This document shows, in pieces, positions 27,531 to 34,535 of a stretch of 64,000 nt of DNA (its first letter is position 1; each line of letters starts with the position of its first letter). Under the pieces are notes generated by a model. The model was not told where the DNA came from. It saw only the letters and a list, made by a program, of their open reading frames with translations, and did no database searches. Origin of the DNA: Streptomyces mutabilis (GTDB lineage Bacteria > Actinomycetota > Actinomycetes > Streptomycetales > Streptomycetaceae); NCBI RefSeq assembly GCF_014649815.1, contig NZ_BMTT01000003.1, positions 248,001 through 312,000 of the forward strand, read 5' to 3'. The position numbers and the translations under genes are program-made.

Positions 27531-27555
27531 GGGTGACCGGGCGATGGCGGGGTAG
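27531..27555 (+). promoter_or_regulatory. Weak sigma-B-like promoter candidate for the 48-residue gene
   Basis: GGGT, a 15-base spacer, and GGGTAG at 27550-27555 approach the sigma-B pattern, with G in place of the final C/T. It lies 61 bases before the start of the small basic protein at 27616. Confidence 0.3.
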
Positions 27556-27615
27556 GCGGTCGGCAGGGAAGACCCGAAGGAACCGTAGGACCCGTAGTCG
27601 ACTCGGAGGAACGTC

Positions 27616-27762
27616 ATGGCCGGAGTACTGGACCGGATCAAGCGGTTCGCGCGCAGCCCGCAAGGCCGCCGGGCGACGGAGCAGGTGCGCCGGGCCGCCG
27701 CGGACCCGCGTCGGCGGGCGCAGGCCCAGCAGATGCTGCGGAAGTTCGGCAAGCGGCGCTGA
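27616..27762 (+). CDS. Tiny basic protein of unknown function
   Basis: A 48-residue protein, below the usual gene-finder cut-off, supported by a strong ribosome site (CGGAGGAA) seven bases before ATG 27616 and consistent G/C third positions. The sequence is strongly basic and helical (LDRIKRFARSPQGRRATEQV, then QAQQMLRKFGKRR). Similar short proteins occur in many streptomycetes as hypothetical genes. The charge suggests contact with nucleic acid or membrane, but nothing in the sequence proves this. It is divergent from csbD, so both could respond to the same stress signal. Confidence 0.65.
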   Translation: MAGVLDRIKRFARSPQGRRATEQVRRAAADPRRRAQAQQMLRKFGKRR

Positions 27763-27839
27763 GCGGCCGGGCCGCGCCGGCGCCCCCTCAGCCCTGACCC
27801 GCGTGGGCGCGGCTGCGGGACCTCTCGGGCGGGCACCGC

Positions 27840-28269
27840 CCAGCGCAGCCCGTGCGGTGCCCGCCGCAGGTCGAGGACCGCGACGGTCAGCGCGCGCAGC
27901 ATGGCGGCGACACCGGAGCCGACCGGCAGGGCCACCGCCTCACGGAAGTCGTCGCGGGTGGCGCCGGGTGCGGCCCCGGCCGCGGCGCTGAAGACGACGA
28001 ACGCGGCCAGGGGCGACCAGGAAGACGCGGCGCCTGCCGGACGTGTCCCCGGTCCGGCCGGCGGCGACCAGCGTCAGGGCGAACGCGAGGGCGTAGCCGG
28101 ACACGACCCACTGCACCGACGCCGTCGAGGCGTGCAGGTCCCGTTGCATGGAGGGCAGGGCGACCGCGACGACGATCGTGACGTCCAGCAGGGTCATGAA
28201 ACCGGCGACCGGCGTCACCCACAGGGCCAGCCACCGGTTCGGATCCGGGTGGTCGTCCGGACGGTGCAC
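27840..28269 (-). pseudogene. MFS drug-efflux transporter fragment
   Basis: Reading leftwards from a GTG at 28269 (GAGGGGAG upstream), the first about 70 codons are a good N-terminus of a DHA2-type major facilitator: PNRWLALWVTPVAGFMTLLDVTIVVAVAL is helix 1, VQWVVSGYALAFALTLVAAG is helix 2, and DTSGRRRVFL is motif A. At about 28020 the frame shifts; a different frame continues with hydrophobic AAFVVFSAAAGAAPGATRD and then with sequence I cannot place. Ten or more helices are missing. This is therefore a truncated, frameshifted remnant of a roughly 500-residue transporter, and the end coordinate is approximate. Confidence 0.65.
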
Positions 28270-28387
28270 CGGGGCTCCCCTCGTGGGTGGGCGCGATCGC
28301 CTGTCGCGCGCCTGCGTCACCCAGTGACCGGGGATTCAAACCCCGTAAACCCCTCCCGGCAACCGGGGCAAAGTCAGGCCATGACAT

Positions 28388-28408
28388 CCCATAAGATCGA
28401 CTTATGGG
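28388..28408. promoter_or_regulatory. Perfect 21-bp AT-rich palindrome upstream of the ferredoxin reductase
   Basis: CCCATAAG-ATCGA-CTTATGGG has perfect eight-base arms in an otherwise very GC-rich region. It lies 92 bases upstream of the reductase start and 119 bases upstream of the transporter remnant, so it may be the operator of a divergent promoter. I do not recognise the regulator. Confidence 0.6.
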
Positions 28409-28433
28409 CTCATAGACCGGACCCGCGTACCGA

Positions 28434-28461
28434 CTTAGGCTTGCCTCAGCTTAGGCTTCCC
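28434..28461 (+). promoter_or_regulatory. Iron-box-like direct repeats ahead of the ferredoxin reductase
   Basis: CTTAGGCTT occurs twice with a period of 16 (28434-28442 and 28450-28458). The segment starting TTAGGCTTGCCTCA resembles the 19-bp DmdR/IdeR iron box (TTAGGTTAGGCTCACCTAA) at about two thirds of positions. It lies 40-65 bases before the start codon, a fitting place for iron control. Confidence 0.4.
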
Positions 28462-28499
28462 CAAGAGTCGATCTGTCACCGCTCGAAGGGAACCTGAAC

Positions 28500-29864
28500 A
28501 TGCCCCGCCCTCTGCGGGTAGCCATCGTCGGATCCGGCCCGGCCGGGATCTACGCCGCCGACGCCCTGCTCAAGTCCGAGGTGGCCGCCGACCCCGGTGT
28601 GTCCATCGACATCTTCGAGCGCATGCCCGCCCCGTTCGGACTGATCCGGTACGGCGTCGCCCCCGACCACCCGCGGATCAAGGGCATCATCACGGCCCTG
28701 CACCAGGTGCTCGACAAGCCGCAGATCCGTCTCTTCGGCAACGTCGGCTACCCCACCGACATCAGCCTGGACGACCTGCGCGCCTTCTACGACGGCGTGA
28801 TCTTCGCCACGGGCGCCACGGCCGACCGGGCGCTGCCGATCCCCGGCATCGACCTGGACGGCTCCTACGGCGCCGCCGAGTTCGTCGCTTGGTACGACGG
28901 CCACCCCGACTTCCCGCGCACCTGGCCGCTGGACGCGGAGAAGGTCGCCGTCCTCGGTGTCGGCAACGTCGCCCTCGACATAGCGCGCGTCCTCGCCAAG
29001 ACGGCAGACGAGCTGCTGCCCACCGAGATCCCGCCGAACGTCTACGAGGGCCTCAAGGCCAACAAGGCGCTGGAGGTCCACGTCTTCGGCCGCCGCGGCC
29101 CGGCCCAGGCGAAGTTCAGTCCGATGGAACTGCGGGAGCTGGACCACTCCCCCAACATCGAGGTCATCGTCGACCCCGAGGACATCGACTACGACGACGG
29201 CTCGATCGCCACCCGGCGCGGCAACAAGCAGGCCGACATGGTCGCCAAGACACTGGAGAACTGGGCGATCCGCGACGTCGGCGACCGCCCGCACAAGCTG
29301 TTCCTGCACTTCTTCGAGTCGCCCACCGAGATCCTCGGCGAGGACGGCAAGGTCGTCGGCCTGCGCACCGAGCGTACCGCGCTGGACGGCACCGGCAACG
29401 TCAAGGGCACCGGTGAGTTCAAGGACTGGGACGTCCAGGCGGTCTACCGGGCCGTCGGTTACCTCTCCGACCAGCTGCCCAAGCTGCCCTGGGACATCGA
29501 CTCGGGCACGGTCCCGGACGAGGGCGGACGCGTCATCCAGGAGTCCGGCGAGCACCTGCAGTCGACGTACGTCACCGGCTGGATCCGGCGCGGTCCGGTC
29601 GGCCTGATCGGCCACACCAAGGGTGACGCCAACGAGACGGTCGCCAACCTGCTGGAGGACTACGCGGGCGGCCGGCTGCAGACGCCCGCGTCGCCGGAAC
29701 CCGAGGCCGTGGACGCCTTCCTGGCGGAGCGGAACGTCCGCTTCACCACCTGGGAGGGCTGGTACAAGCTGGACGCCGCGGAGAAGGCTCTGGGCGAGCC
29801 GCAGGGGCGCGAGCGGGTGAAGCTCGTCGAGCGCGAGGACATGCTCCGGGAGAGCGGCGCCTGA
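28500..29864 (+). CDS. Ferredoxin-NADP+ reductase, FprA/adrenodoxin-reductase type
   Basis: A 454-residue flavoprotein passing electrons between NADPH and ferredoxin. The FAD motif is VAIVGSGPAGIYAADAL at residues 7-23, followed by the family block RMPAPFGLIRYGVAPDHPRIK. The NADP-binding motif is VAVLGVGNVALDIARVL (about 157-173), and GWIRRGPVGLIGHTKGDA is the conserved C-terminal flavin contact. Length and motifs fit the mycobacterial FprA family rather than the plant-type FNR. ATG 28500 has AAGGGAACC upstream. It is monocistronic and ends in a very stable hairpin. Likely partners are ferredoxins serving cytochrome P450s or iron metabolism; the upstream iron-box-like repeats favour the latter. 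Confidence 0.93.
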   Translation: MPRPLRVAIVGSGPAGIYAADALLKSEVAADPGVSIDIFERMPAPFGLIRYGVAPDHPRIKGIITALHQVLDKPQIRLFGNVGYPTDISLDDLRAFYDGVIFATGATADRALPIPGIDLDGSYGAAEFVAWYDGHPDFPRTWPLDAEKVAVLGVGNVALDIARVLAKTADELLPTEIPPNVYEGLKANKALEVHVFGRRGPAQAKFSPMELRELDHSPNIEVIVDPEDIDYDDGSIATRRGNKQADMVAKTLENWAIRDVGDRPHKLFLHFFESPTEILGEDGKVVGLRTERTALDGTGNVKGTGEFKDWDVQAVYRAVGYLSDQLPKLPWDIDSGTVPDEGGRVIQESGEHLQSTYVTGWIRRGPVGLIGHTKGDANETVANLLEDYAGGRLQTPASPEPEAVDAFLAERNVRFTTWEGWYKLDAAEKALGEPQGRERVKLVEREDMLRESGA

Positions 29865-29880
29865 GCCGGTCCGGAGCGCG

Positions 29881-29931
29881 CGGGCGCGGGCCCGGGACGG
29901 GAGAGTCTCTCCCGTCCCGGGCCCGCGCCCG
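29881..29931. terminator. Exceptionally long perfect terminator hairpin
   Basis: A 24-bp perfect stem (29881-29904 with 29908-29931) and a three-base loop sit between the convergent ferredoxin reductase and roadblock operon ends. It can stop transcription from both sides. Confidence 0.92.
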
Positions 29932-29950
29932 TCAGTCCGTGCGTTCGGGC

Positions 29951-30325
29951 TCAGACCTCCAGTTCGCTCTCGATCCGGCGCAGCTGGTGACGGGCCATCG
30001 CCAGGTTGGCGCGGCTCGCGTCGAGCACGAGGTAGAGGAACAGCCCGTTGCCGCCCCGGCCCTTGAGCAGGCGGATCATGTGGTACTGGCTGTTCAGAGT
30101 GATCAGGATGTCCTCGATCTCCTCCTTCAGGCCGAGGAGCTCCATCGTGCGCAGCTTGGCCCGCACGACGTCGGTGTTGCCGGCGGCGGCCACCTCGAGG
30201 TTGAACTCCTTGCCGCCGCCCAGCGTGCCGAGGGCCATGCCGCTGGTGTAGTCGACCAGCGCGGCGGCCGACGCTCCGTCGATGGAGCTGAGGCATTCCT
30301 TGAGCGAGGTCTCCAGGTTGGCCAT
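29951..30325 (-). CDS. Roadblock/LC7-fold protein, last gene of a four-gene operon
   Basis: A 124-residue protein, ATG 30325 after AAAGGAACCC. It follows the roadblock pattern: a first helix (LKECLSSIDGAS), the strand-turn ALVDYTSGMALGTLGG, a long helix with NTDVVRAKLRTMELLG, then strands DILITLNSQYHMIRLL and GLFLYLVLDASRANLAMARHQLRRIE. Roadblock proteins of bacteria (MglB, CvnB) usually regulate small Ras-like GTPases. No GTPase is encoded here. A diverged paralogue is the first gene of the same operon (31723-32118). The long gap-free similarity between the two in the DYTSGMALG and LARIRL-type segments suggests duplication within the operon. Confidence 0.8.
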   Translation of the reverse strand: MANLETSLKECLSSIDGASAAALVDYTSGMALGTLGGGKEFNLEVAAAGNTDVVRAKLRTMELLGLKEEIEDILITLNSQYHMIRLLKGRGGNGLFLYLVLDASRANLAMARHQLRRIESELEV

Positions 30326-30380
30326 GCGTGGGTTCCTTTCCGGACGTGATCGGTACGTGATCAGTACGCGATCGGTTTGA

Positions 30381-30902
30381 TCAGGTCGGCCGGCGGTGGG
30401 CGCCGGCCTGCGGGCTGGGTCGGTGTGCGGGCCGCTGCGGGGTGCGCACCGGCAGGGTGTCGATGGGACGGGCGCCGGCGGCGGGTGACGTGACGTGCTC
30501 GGCGGCCGGGGCGCGGCCGCGGCCCTGGCCGATGCGGTCGGCGACCAGTTCCCCGATCCGCGCGCCGCTGCGCCGGCCCTCCAGGTGCAGCCGGCCCACG
30601 TTGACCCGGCCGTCGGCGAGCAGGGTGAGCACGGCGGCCGGACCGGCGGCGTAGGTGGCGACGTAGCCGTCCGCCCCGCGCAGCAGCAGTTCGCGGAAGC
30701 CGCCGCGCGCGGTGGCCTCGGCCGTGCGGTGCGCGACGCCGAGGGCGGCGGCGGTGAGCGCGGCGAGACCCTCGGGTTCGGTGCCCGGCGCGTCATGGGC
30801 CAGGACGAGTCCGTCGACGGTGGCCGCGAGCGATCCGGTCAGTTGGGGCACGCGGTTGCGTATGCGGTGCAGTTCGTCCAGGACGTCGCTCTCGACGGCC
30901 AT
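30381..30902 (-). CDS. Roadblock/LC7 domain protein with proline-rich tail
   Basis: A 173-residue protein starting at ATG 30902 behind GAAAGGAGA. Residues about 5-120 form a classical roadblock domain: VPQLTGSLAATVDGLVLAHD, AALTAAALGVAHRTAEA, RELLLRGADGYVATYAAGPAAVLTLLADGRVNVGRLHLEGR. The last 45 residues are Pro/Arg/Ala-rich and look disordered. In Streptomyces conservons, the equivalent CvnB stands between a histidine kinase (CvnA) and a GTPase (CvnD); here neither is present. Its neighbours are two other roadblock-fold proteins and a DNA-binding protein. It may form hetero-oligomers with them, which would explain the common operon. Confidence 0.85.
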   Translation of the reverse strand: MAVESDVLDELHRIRNRVPQLTGSLAATVDGLVLAHDAPGTEPEGLAALTAAALGVAHRTAEATARGGFRELLLRGADGYVATYAAGPAAVLTLLADGRVNVGRLHLEGRRSGARIGELVADRIGQGRGRAPAAEHVTSPAAGARPIDTLPVRTPQRPAHRPSPQAGAHRRPT

Positions 30903-30940
30903 GAGCAGTCTCCTTTCGGCACGCTGACGGCGCGCGCGGA

Positions 30941-31726
30941 TCACAGGGCCTCCAGGGCGTCTCGGAGCCGTCGCAGCAGGGCGGTGTCCGGGTCGTCCCA
31001 CACGCCCCCGGCCGGGTCGGCCGTCGGGACGGACGGTGCTGGTGCGGGCGGCGCGGGGGCGACGAGGCCGGCGGCGGCCAGGCGGCGCAGTTCGACGAGG
31101 GTGCGGTACGTGCGACAGGCGAGCGCCGAGGCGATCTCGGCGGCGGTGCGGACGCCGTCTACCTGCGTCAGGGTCCGGCCACGCCGCACCGGCAGACCGG
31201 CGGCCCGGGCGTCGGGCACCCGAGTGAGGGGGGCGGTGTCGATGGCGGGGTCCGGCCAGATGCGGTCCAGCAGGGCGCGGCGGCGTCCGGTCTCGCGGAC
31301 CACGGCGTCCACCGGCACGGACCGGACCGCGCCCAGCCAGTGCGATGCGCCGGGCCGGAAGCGGTGTGCGCGCGTGTCGTGGGCGAGGAGGAAGTACGCG
31401 GCGTCGAACAGCGCGCCCAGGTGGCAGACCTCCAGCGCACCGGCGGCGAGCCGGCCGCTGTCCACCAGCCGGTGTCCGACCCGGTGCTGCGTCCCGCCCC
31501 GGTCGACCGCGTCCCACCAGCCGTCCGGCGGGACGGCGCCGCTGGGGGTGAGCAGTGCCCCGAGGTCCGGGGTGAAGGCGGACTCCACGTGCACGACACG
31601 GCCCGCCGAAAGGTAGACGATGCCCCGCTCCCCCGACAGGGCCCCGCTCGCCCCCTCGGCCGCGAGCGTGCCGAGCGCCGCCGATGTCGTCCCCTGCGTG
31701 GTCCACGTGGTCGTCACCCTGGTCAC
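30941..31726 (-). CDS. DUF4388-like sensor with C-terminal winged-helix region
   Basis: A 261-residue protein. GTG 31726 overlaps the stop of the upstream roadblock gene (GTGA); a GTG three codons on is an alternative. The N-terminus (TLAAEGASGALSGERGIVYLSAGRVVHVES) looks like the beta-rich DUF4388/PATAN module that in other bacteria links to two-component or gliding systems. The C-terminal third (TLTQVDGVRTAAEIASALA, then TYRTLVELRRLAAAGLV) has the pattern of a winged helix. A proline-rich stretch and a short acidic tail follow. A DNA-binding or adaptor role is inferred, since no effector domain is visible. It is translationally coupled to the upstream roadblock-fold protein. Confidence 0.7.
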   Translation of the reverse strand: MTRVTTTWTTQGTTSAALGTLAAEGASGALSGERGIVYLSAGRVVHVESAFTPDLGALLTPSGAVPPDGWWDAVDRGGTQHRVGHRLVDSGRLAAGALEVCHLGALFDAAYFLLAHDTRAHRFRPGASHWLGAVRSVPVDAVVRETGRRRALLDRIWPDPAIDTAPLTRVPDARAAGLPVRRGRTLTQVDGVRTAAEIASALACRTYRTLVELRRLAAAGLVAPAPPAPAPSVPTADPAGGVWDDPDTALLRRLRDALEAL

Positions 31727-32118
31727 CCGAGCACCAGGCGATCCGCCATCTCTGCCAGCCGGATGCGGGCCAGGGCGAGGTTTCCGTCGTTCCGGTCCAG
31801 CCACAGGTGGAGGAAGACGGTGCTGTCGAAGGGGGTGCTGACGAACCGGAACAGGTGGTAGGCGTCGGCGGTGGTGGCGATCAGGTCCTCGACCGCCGGT
31901 TCCCTGTCCGACGGTGCGGTGCCGCCGGCGCCGAGCGAACCGTTCTCCGCGACGTGCCGGGCGAGTTCGGCGGTCTCCGCCGCGGTCGCCTCCCAGTCAC
32001 CGGCCGGTGCGTCGCCGACGGCACCCAGTGCGAGCCCGCTGATCCAGTCGACCAGCGACGCGCCCCGGGCACCGGGCAACCGCATGGCGTCCACCAGACT
32101 CTCGTCGATTCCGGGCAA
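31723..32118 (-). CDS. Roadblock-fold protein, first gene of the operon
   Basis: A 131-residue protein in the frame from TTG 32118, which has a good ribosome site (GGGAGGGGATCC). A GTG at 32139 would add seven residues but lacks one. It is a diverged paralogue of the protein at 29951-30325: SLVDWISGLALGAVG matches ALVDYTSGMALGTLG, and VFLHLWLDRNDGNLALARIRLAEM matches FLYLVLDASRANLAMARHQL. The middle helix is less conserved and carries an inserted Gly-rich loop. It heads the leftward operon and is divergent from the YihY gene. The function is unknown. Confidence 0.7.
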   Translation of the reverse strand: MPGIDESLVDAMRLPGARGASLVDWISGLALGAVGDAPAGDWEATAAETAELARHVAENGSLGAGGTAPSDREPAVEDLIATTADAYHLFRFVSTPFDSTVFLHLWLDRNDGNLALARIRLAEMADRLVLG

Positions 32119-32460
32119 GCCGGATCCCCTCCCCTGCACGGCTGTACCGCGAACGAGACGCCGAGACTACGGAAAGTGCACGCATCCGGTGAGCGCTTTG
32201 GCATTTTCCAGAGGAACGTGCGCGCGGTGCGGCATACTGCGGTATTTCGGCCATACGGCGGCCTGGCTGACGGGAGTGGCGCGGGCAGGCCCGCCCCGGT
32301 GCGGATGGTGGGCGGGCCTGCCCGCGCCGACCATTGCGGGGACGGCGCGCTCCGCCGGACCACGGGTGGAACCGGGGCCGCTTCGGGTGGCGTCCGCGCG
32401 CCGGGCGCGTATCCCTCGCACGGGTGGCTTGGGTGCGTCGCGACGGGCTACCCGGGGGCC
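32119..32460. other. Divergent intergenic region with a strong internal hairpin
   Basis: This 342-base gap separates the roadblock operon (leftward) from the YihY gene (rightward). An open frame runs through it in phase with YihY but has no ribosome site and no recognisable coding pattern. At 32278-32296 and 32310-32328 a perfect 19-bp stem with a 13-base loop is present (arm GGCGCGGGCAGGCCCGCC plus one pair). It is followed by only a short, non-U-rich stretch. Neither neighbouring gene ends here, so it is more likely an attenuator in the YihY leader or the end of a small RNA read from about 32150-32278. Confidence 0.55.
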
Positions 32461-33531
32461 ATGGACCGACCGCACCTTCCCCACCGCGGGAAAAACTCCG
32501 AGGACGACACGGCGGACCGCGCGCCGGACCGGACGGGGTCCGACGACTACGGTCCGGACGCCGCCACCGAGCGTGCCGCGCCCGATTCCCCCACCGAGTT
32601 GCCGAAACGCTCGTGGTCCGCGCTGCTGCGGCGCGTGCTGTCCGAGTTCAAGGACGACGAGCTGTCCGACCGCGCCGCCGCCCTGACCTACTACGGGATC
32701 CTTTCGCTCTTCCCGGCCCTGCTGGTGCTGGTCTCCCTGCTCGGGATCGCCGGGCAGTCAGCCACCCAGGAGGTCCTGGACAACATCCAGAAGTTCGCGC
32801 CCGGCGCCGCGCGGGACGTCATCACCAACGCGGTGGAGCAGTTGCAGGCCAAGGCCGGCCTGGGCTCCGTGCTGGCGGTGGTCGGCCTGGTGGGTGCCGT
32901 CTGGTCGGCGTCCGGCTACGTGGCCGCGTTCATCCGCGCGGCGAACGCGGTCTACGACGTGCCCGAGGGGCGCCCGGTGTGGAAGGTGTTGCCGCTGCGG
33001 GTGGCGCTGACCGTGGTGCTGCTGCTGCTCGCCGTGATCAGCGCGCTCATCGTCGTCTTCACCGGCAGTCTGGCCCAGCAGGCGGGCACCGCGCTCGGTG
33101 TCGGCGACACCGCGATGACCGTGTGGTCGATCGCCAAGTGGCCGGTGCTGGTCGTGCTCGTCACCCTGATGATCGCGATCCTGTACTGGGCCACCCCGAA
33201 CGCCCGGGTCAGGGGCTTCAAGTGGATCTCGCCGGGCAGCGTGCTCGCCCTGCTGGTCTGGCTGCTCGCCTCCGTGGGCTTCGCCTTCTACGTGGCGAAC
33301 TTCGGCTCGTACAACAAGACGTACGGCACGCTGGCCGGCGTCATCATCTTCCTGGTGTGGCTGTGGGTGACGAACCTGGCCATCCTCTTCGGCCTGGAGT
33401 TCGACGCCGAGCTGGCCCGGCAGCGGGTGATCGACGGCGGCCATCCGCCGGACGCTGAGCCGTACGTCGAGCCGCGCGACACGCGTGCCTGGGACGAGGC
33501 CGACCGGCGGCGCGCGTCTCCGGACGACTGA
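32461..33531 (+). CDS. YihY/RNase BN-like inner-membrane protein
   Basis: A 356-residue membrane protein of the YihY/UPF0761 family, once wrongly named ribonuclease BN. A polar N-terminus of about 55 residues precedes the family block DELSDRAAALTYYGILSLFPALLVLVSLLG. Five or six spans follow, including VVGLVGAVWSASGYVAAFIRAAN, VLPLRVALTVVLLLLAVISALI, and WISPGSVLALLVWLLASVGFAFYV; the last block is GTLAGVIIFLVWLWVTNLAILFGLEFDAELAR. The C-terminus is charged. ATG 32461 is chosen because upstream sequence has no coding character, although the frame is open. The physiological role is not established; some members affect envelope physiology or transport. Confidence 0.92.
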   Translation: MDRPHLPHRGKNSEDDTADRAPDRTGSDDYGPDAATERAAPDSPTELPKRSWSALLRRVLSEFKDDELSDRAAALTYYGILSLFPALLVLVSLLGIAGQSATQEVLDNIQKFAPGAARDVITNAVEQLQAKAGLGSVLAVVGLVGAVWSASGYVAAFIRAANAVYDVPEGRPVWKVLPLRVALTVVLLLLAVISALIVVFTGSLAQQAGTALGVGDTAMTVWSIAKWPVLVVLVTLMIAILYWATPNARVRGFKWISPGSVLALLVWLLASVGFAFYVANFGSYNKTYGTLAGVIIFLVWLWVTNLAILFGLEFDAELARQRVIDGGHPPDAEPYVEPRDTRAWDEADRRRASPDD

Positions 33532-33576
33532 CGGACCGGAAGGCGACGAGCGCGGGGACGTCCCTCGTGCTCGTCC

Positions 33577-34371
33577 CCACGGCAGGATCGAGTCGACGTA
33601 TCCGCTGTCTACGCGCACTGCCGCTCCCGTGGTGGCGGACGCCTGGGGCGAGCTCAGGTACACCACCAGGTTGGCGATCTCCTCCGGCTCGATCAGCCGC
33701 TGGAGCAGCGACTGCGGGCGGTGCTGGCGCATGAAGGCGCGCTGTGCCTCGTCCCAGGGGAGGTCGCGGTCGACCAGTTGGTACACGAAGTCCTCGACGC
33801 CCTCGGTGTGAGTCGGTCCGGCGATGACGGAGTTCACCGTGACGCCGCTGCCGGCCGCCTCCTTGGCGAAGCCGCGGCTCACCGCGAGCAGCGCCGTCTT
33901 GGGGACCCCGTAGTGGATCATCTCGGCCGGGATCACCACGGCCGAGTCACTCCCGACGTACAGCACCCGGCCCCAGCCCCGTTCCCTCATCCGGGGGAGA
34001 TGGGCGCGCGTCAGCCTGACGCCCGCGAGGACGTTGATCTCGAAGTAGCGGCACCACTCGTCGTCACTGATCTCCAGCGCGGGTGCGGCCCCGAAGATGC
34101 CGAGGTTGTTCACGAGGACGTCGACGTCGGGCAGCACGTCCAGGGCCCGCTCCGCGCCCTCCTCGGTGCCGAGATCGGCCGCCACCGGCACGAACGTGCC
34201 GTGCGGCACCTCGGCCCGCAGTTTCCCGACGCTCTCGCGCAGGCGGCCGGCGTCGCGTCCGTTGACGCCCACCGTGGCGCCGGCCCTGGCCAGACCGGCG
34301 GCGATCGCCGCTCCGATGCCCTGCGGGGAGCCCGTCACCAGTGCGGTCCGCCCGCCGAGGTCCAGGTTCAA
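33577..34371 (-). CDS. Short-chain dehydrogenase/reductase with an apparently lost stop codon
   Basis: A classical SDR in its first 264 codons. TTG 34371 is the likely start, with GAGGAA seven bases upstream. The cofactor motif is TGSPQGIG (about residues 13-20), NNLG follows at about 89, and the catalytic Ser and YxxxK are seen in VGSDSAVVIPAEMIHYGVPKTA. The usual family end, RVDSGYVDSILP, comes at 33580, but the next codon is TGG (33577-33579), not a stop. The frame then stays open to 32758, running 258 codons antisense through the YihY gene. One base change (TGA to TGG) would explain this. I give the family-like core here; the literal open frame is 32758-34371. Confidence 0.75.
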
Positions 34372-34535
34372 CGGGCAGTTCCTCGTCGTGCCGTACGGTC
34401 GGTCGTCGTGCTCCTGCCCACCCTCGCCCACGGCTCACCCGGGGCCCCGCCGACGGCACCGCGCACCGCCCCGCGCCCCGCCCGGTCGGCGGACCCCGAG
34501 TGCTCTCCGCCGACCTGCGGCGCCGATACTTGTCC

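Noticed and set aside
32173-32460. N-terminal extension of the YihY protein in the same open frame
   Set aside because: The frame is open, but the extra part contains the 19-bp hairpin, has no ribosome site and no family resemblance; the start at 32461 gives the normal family length.
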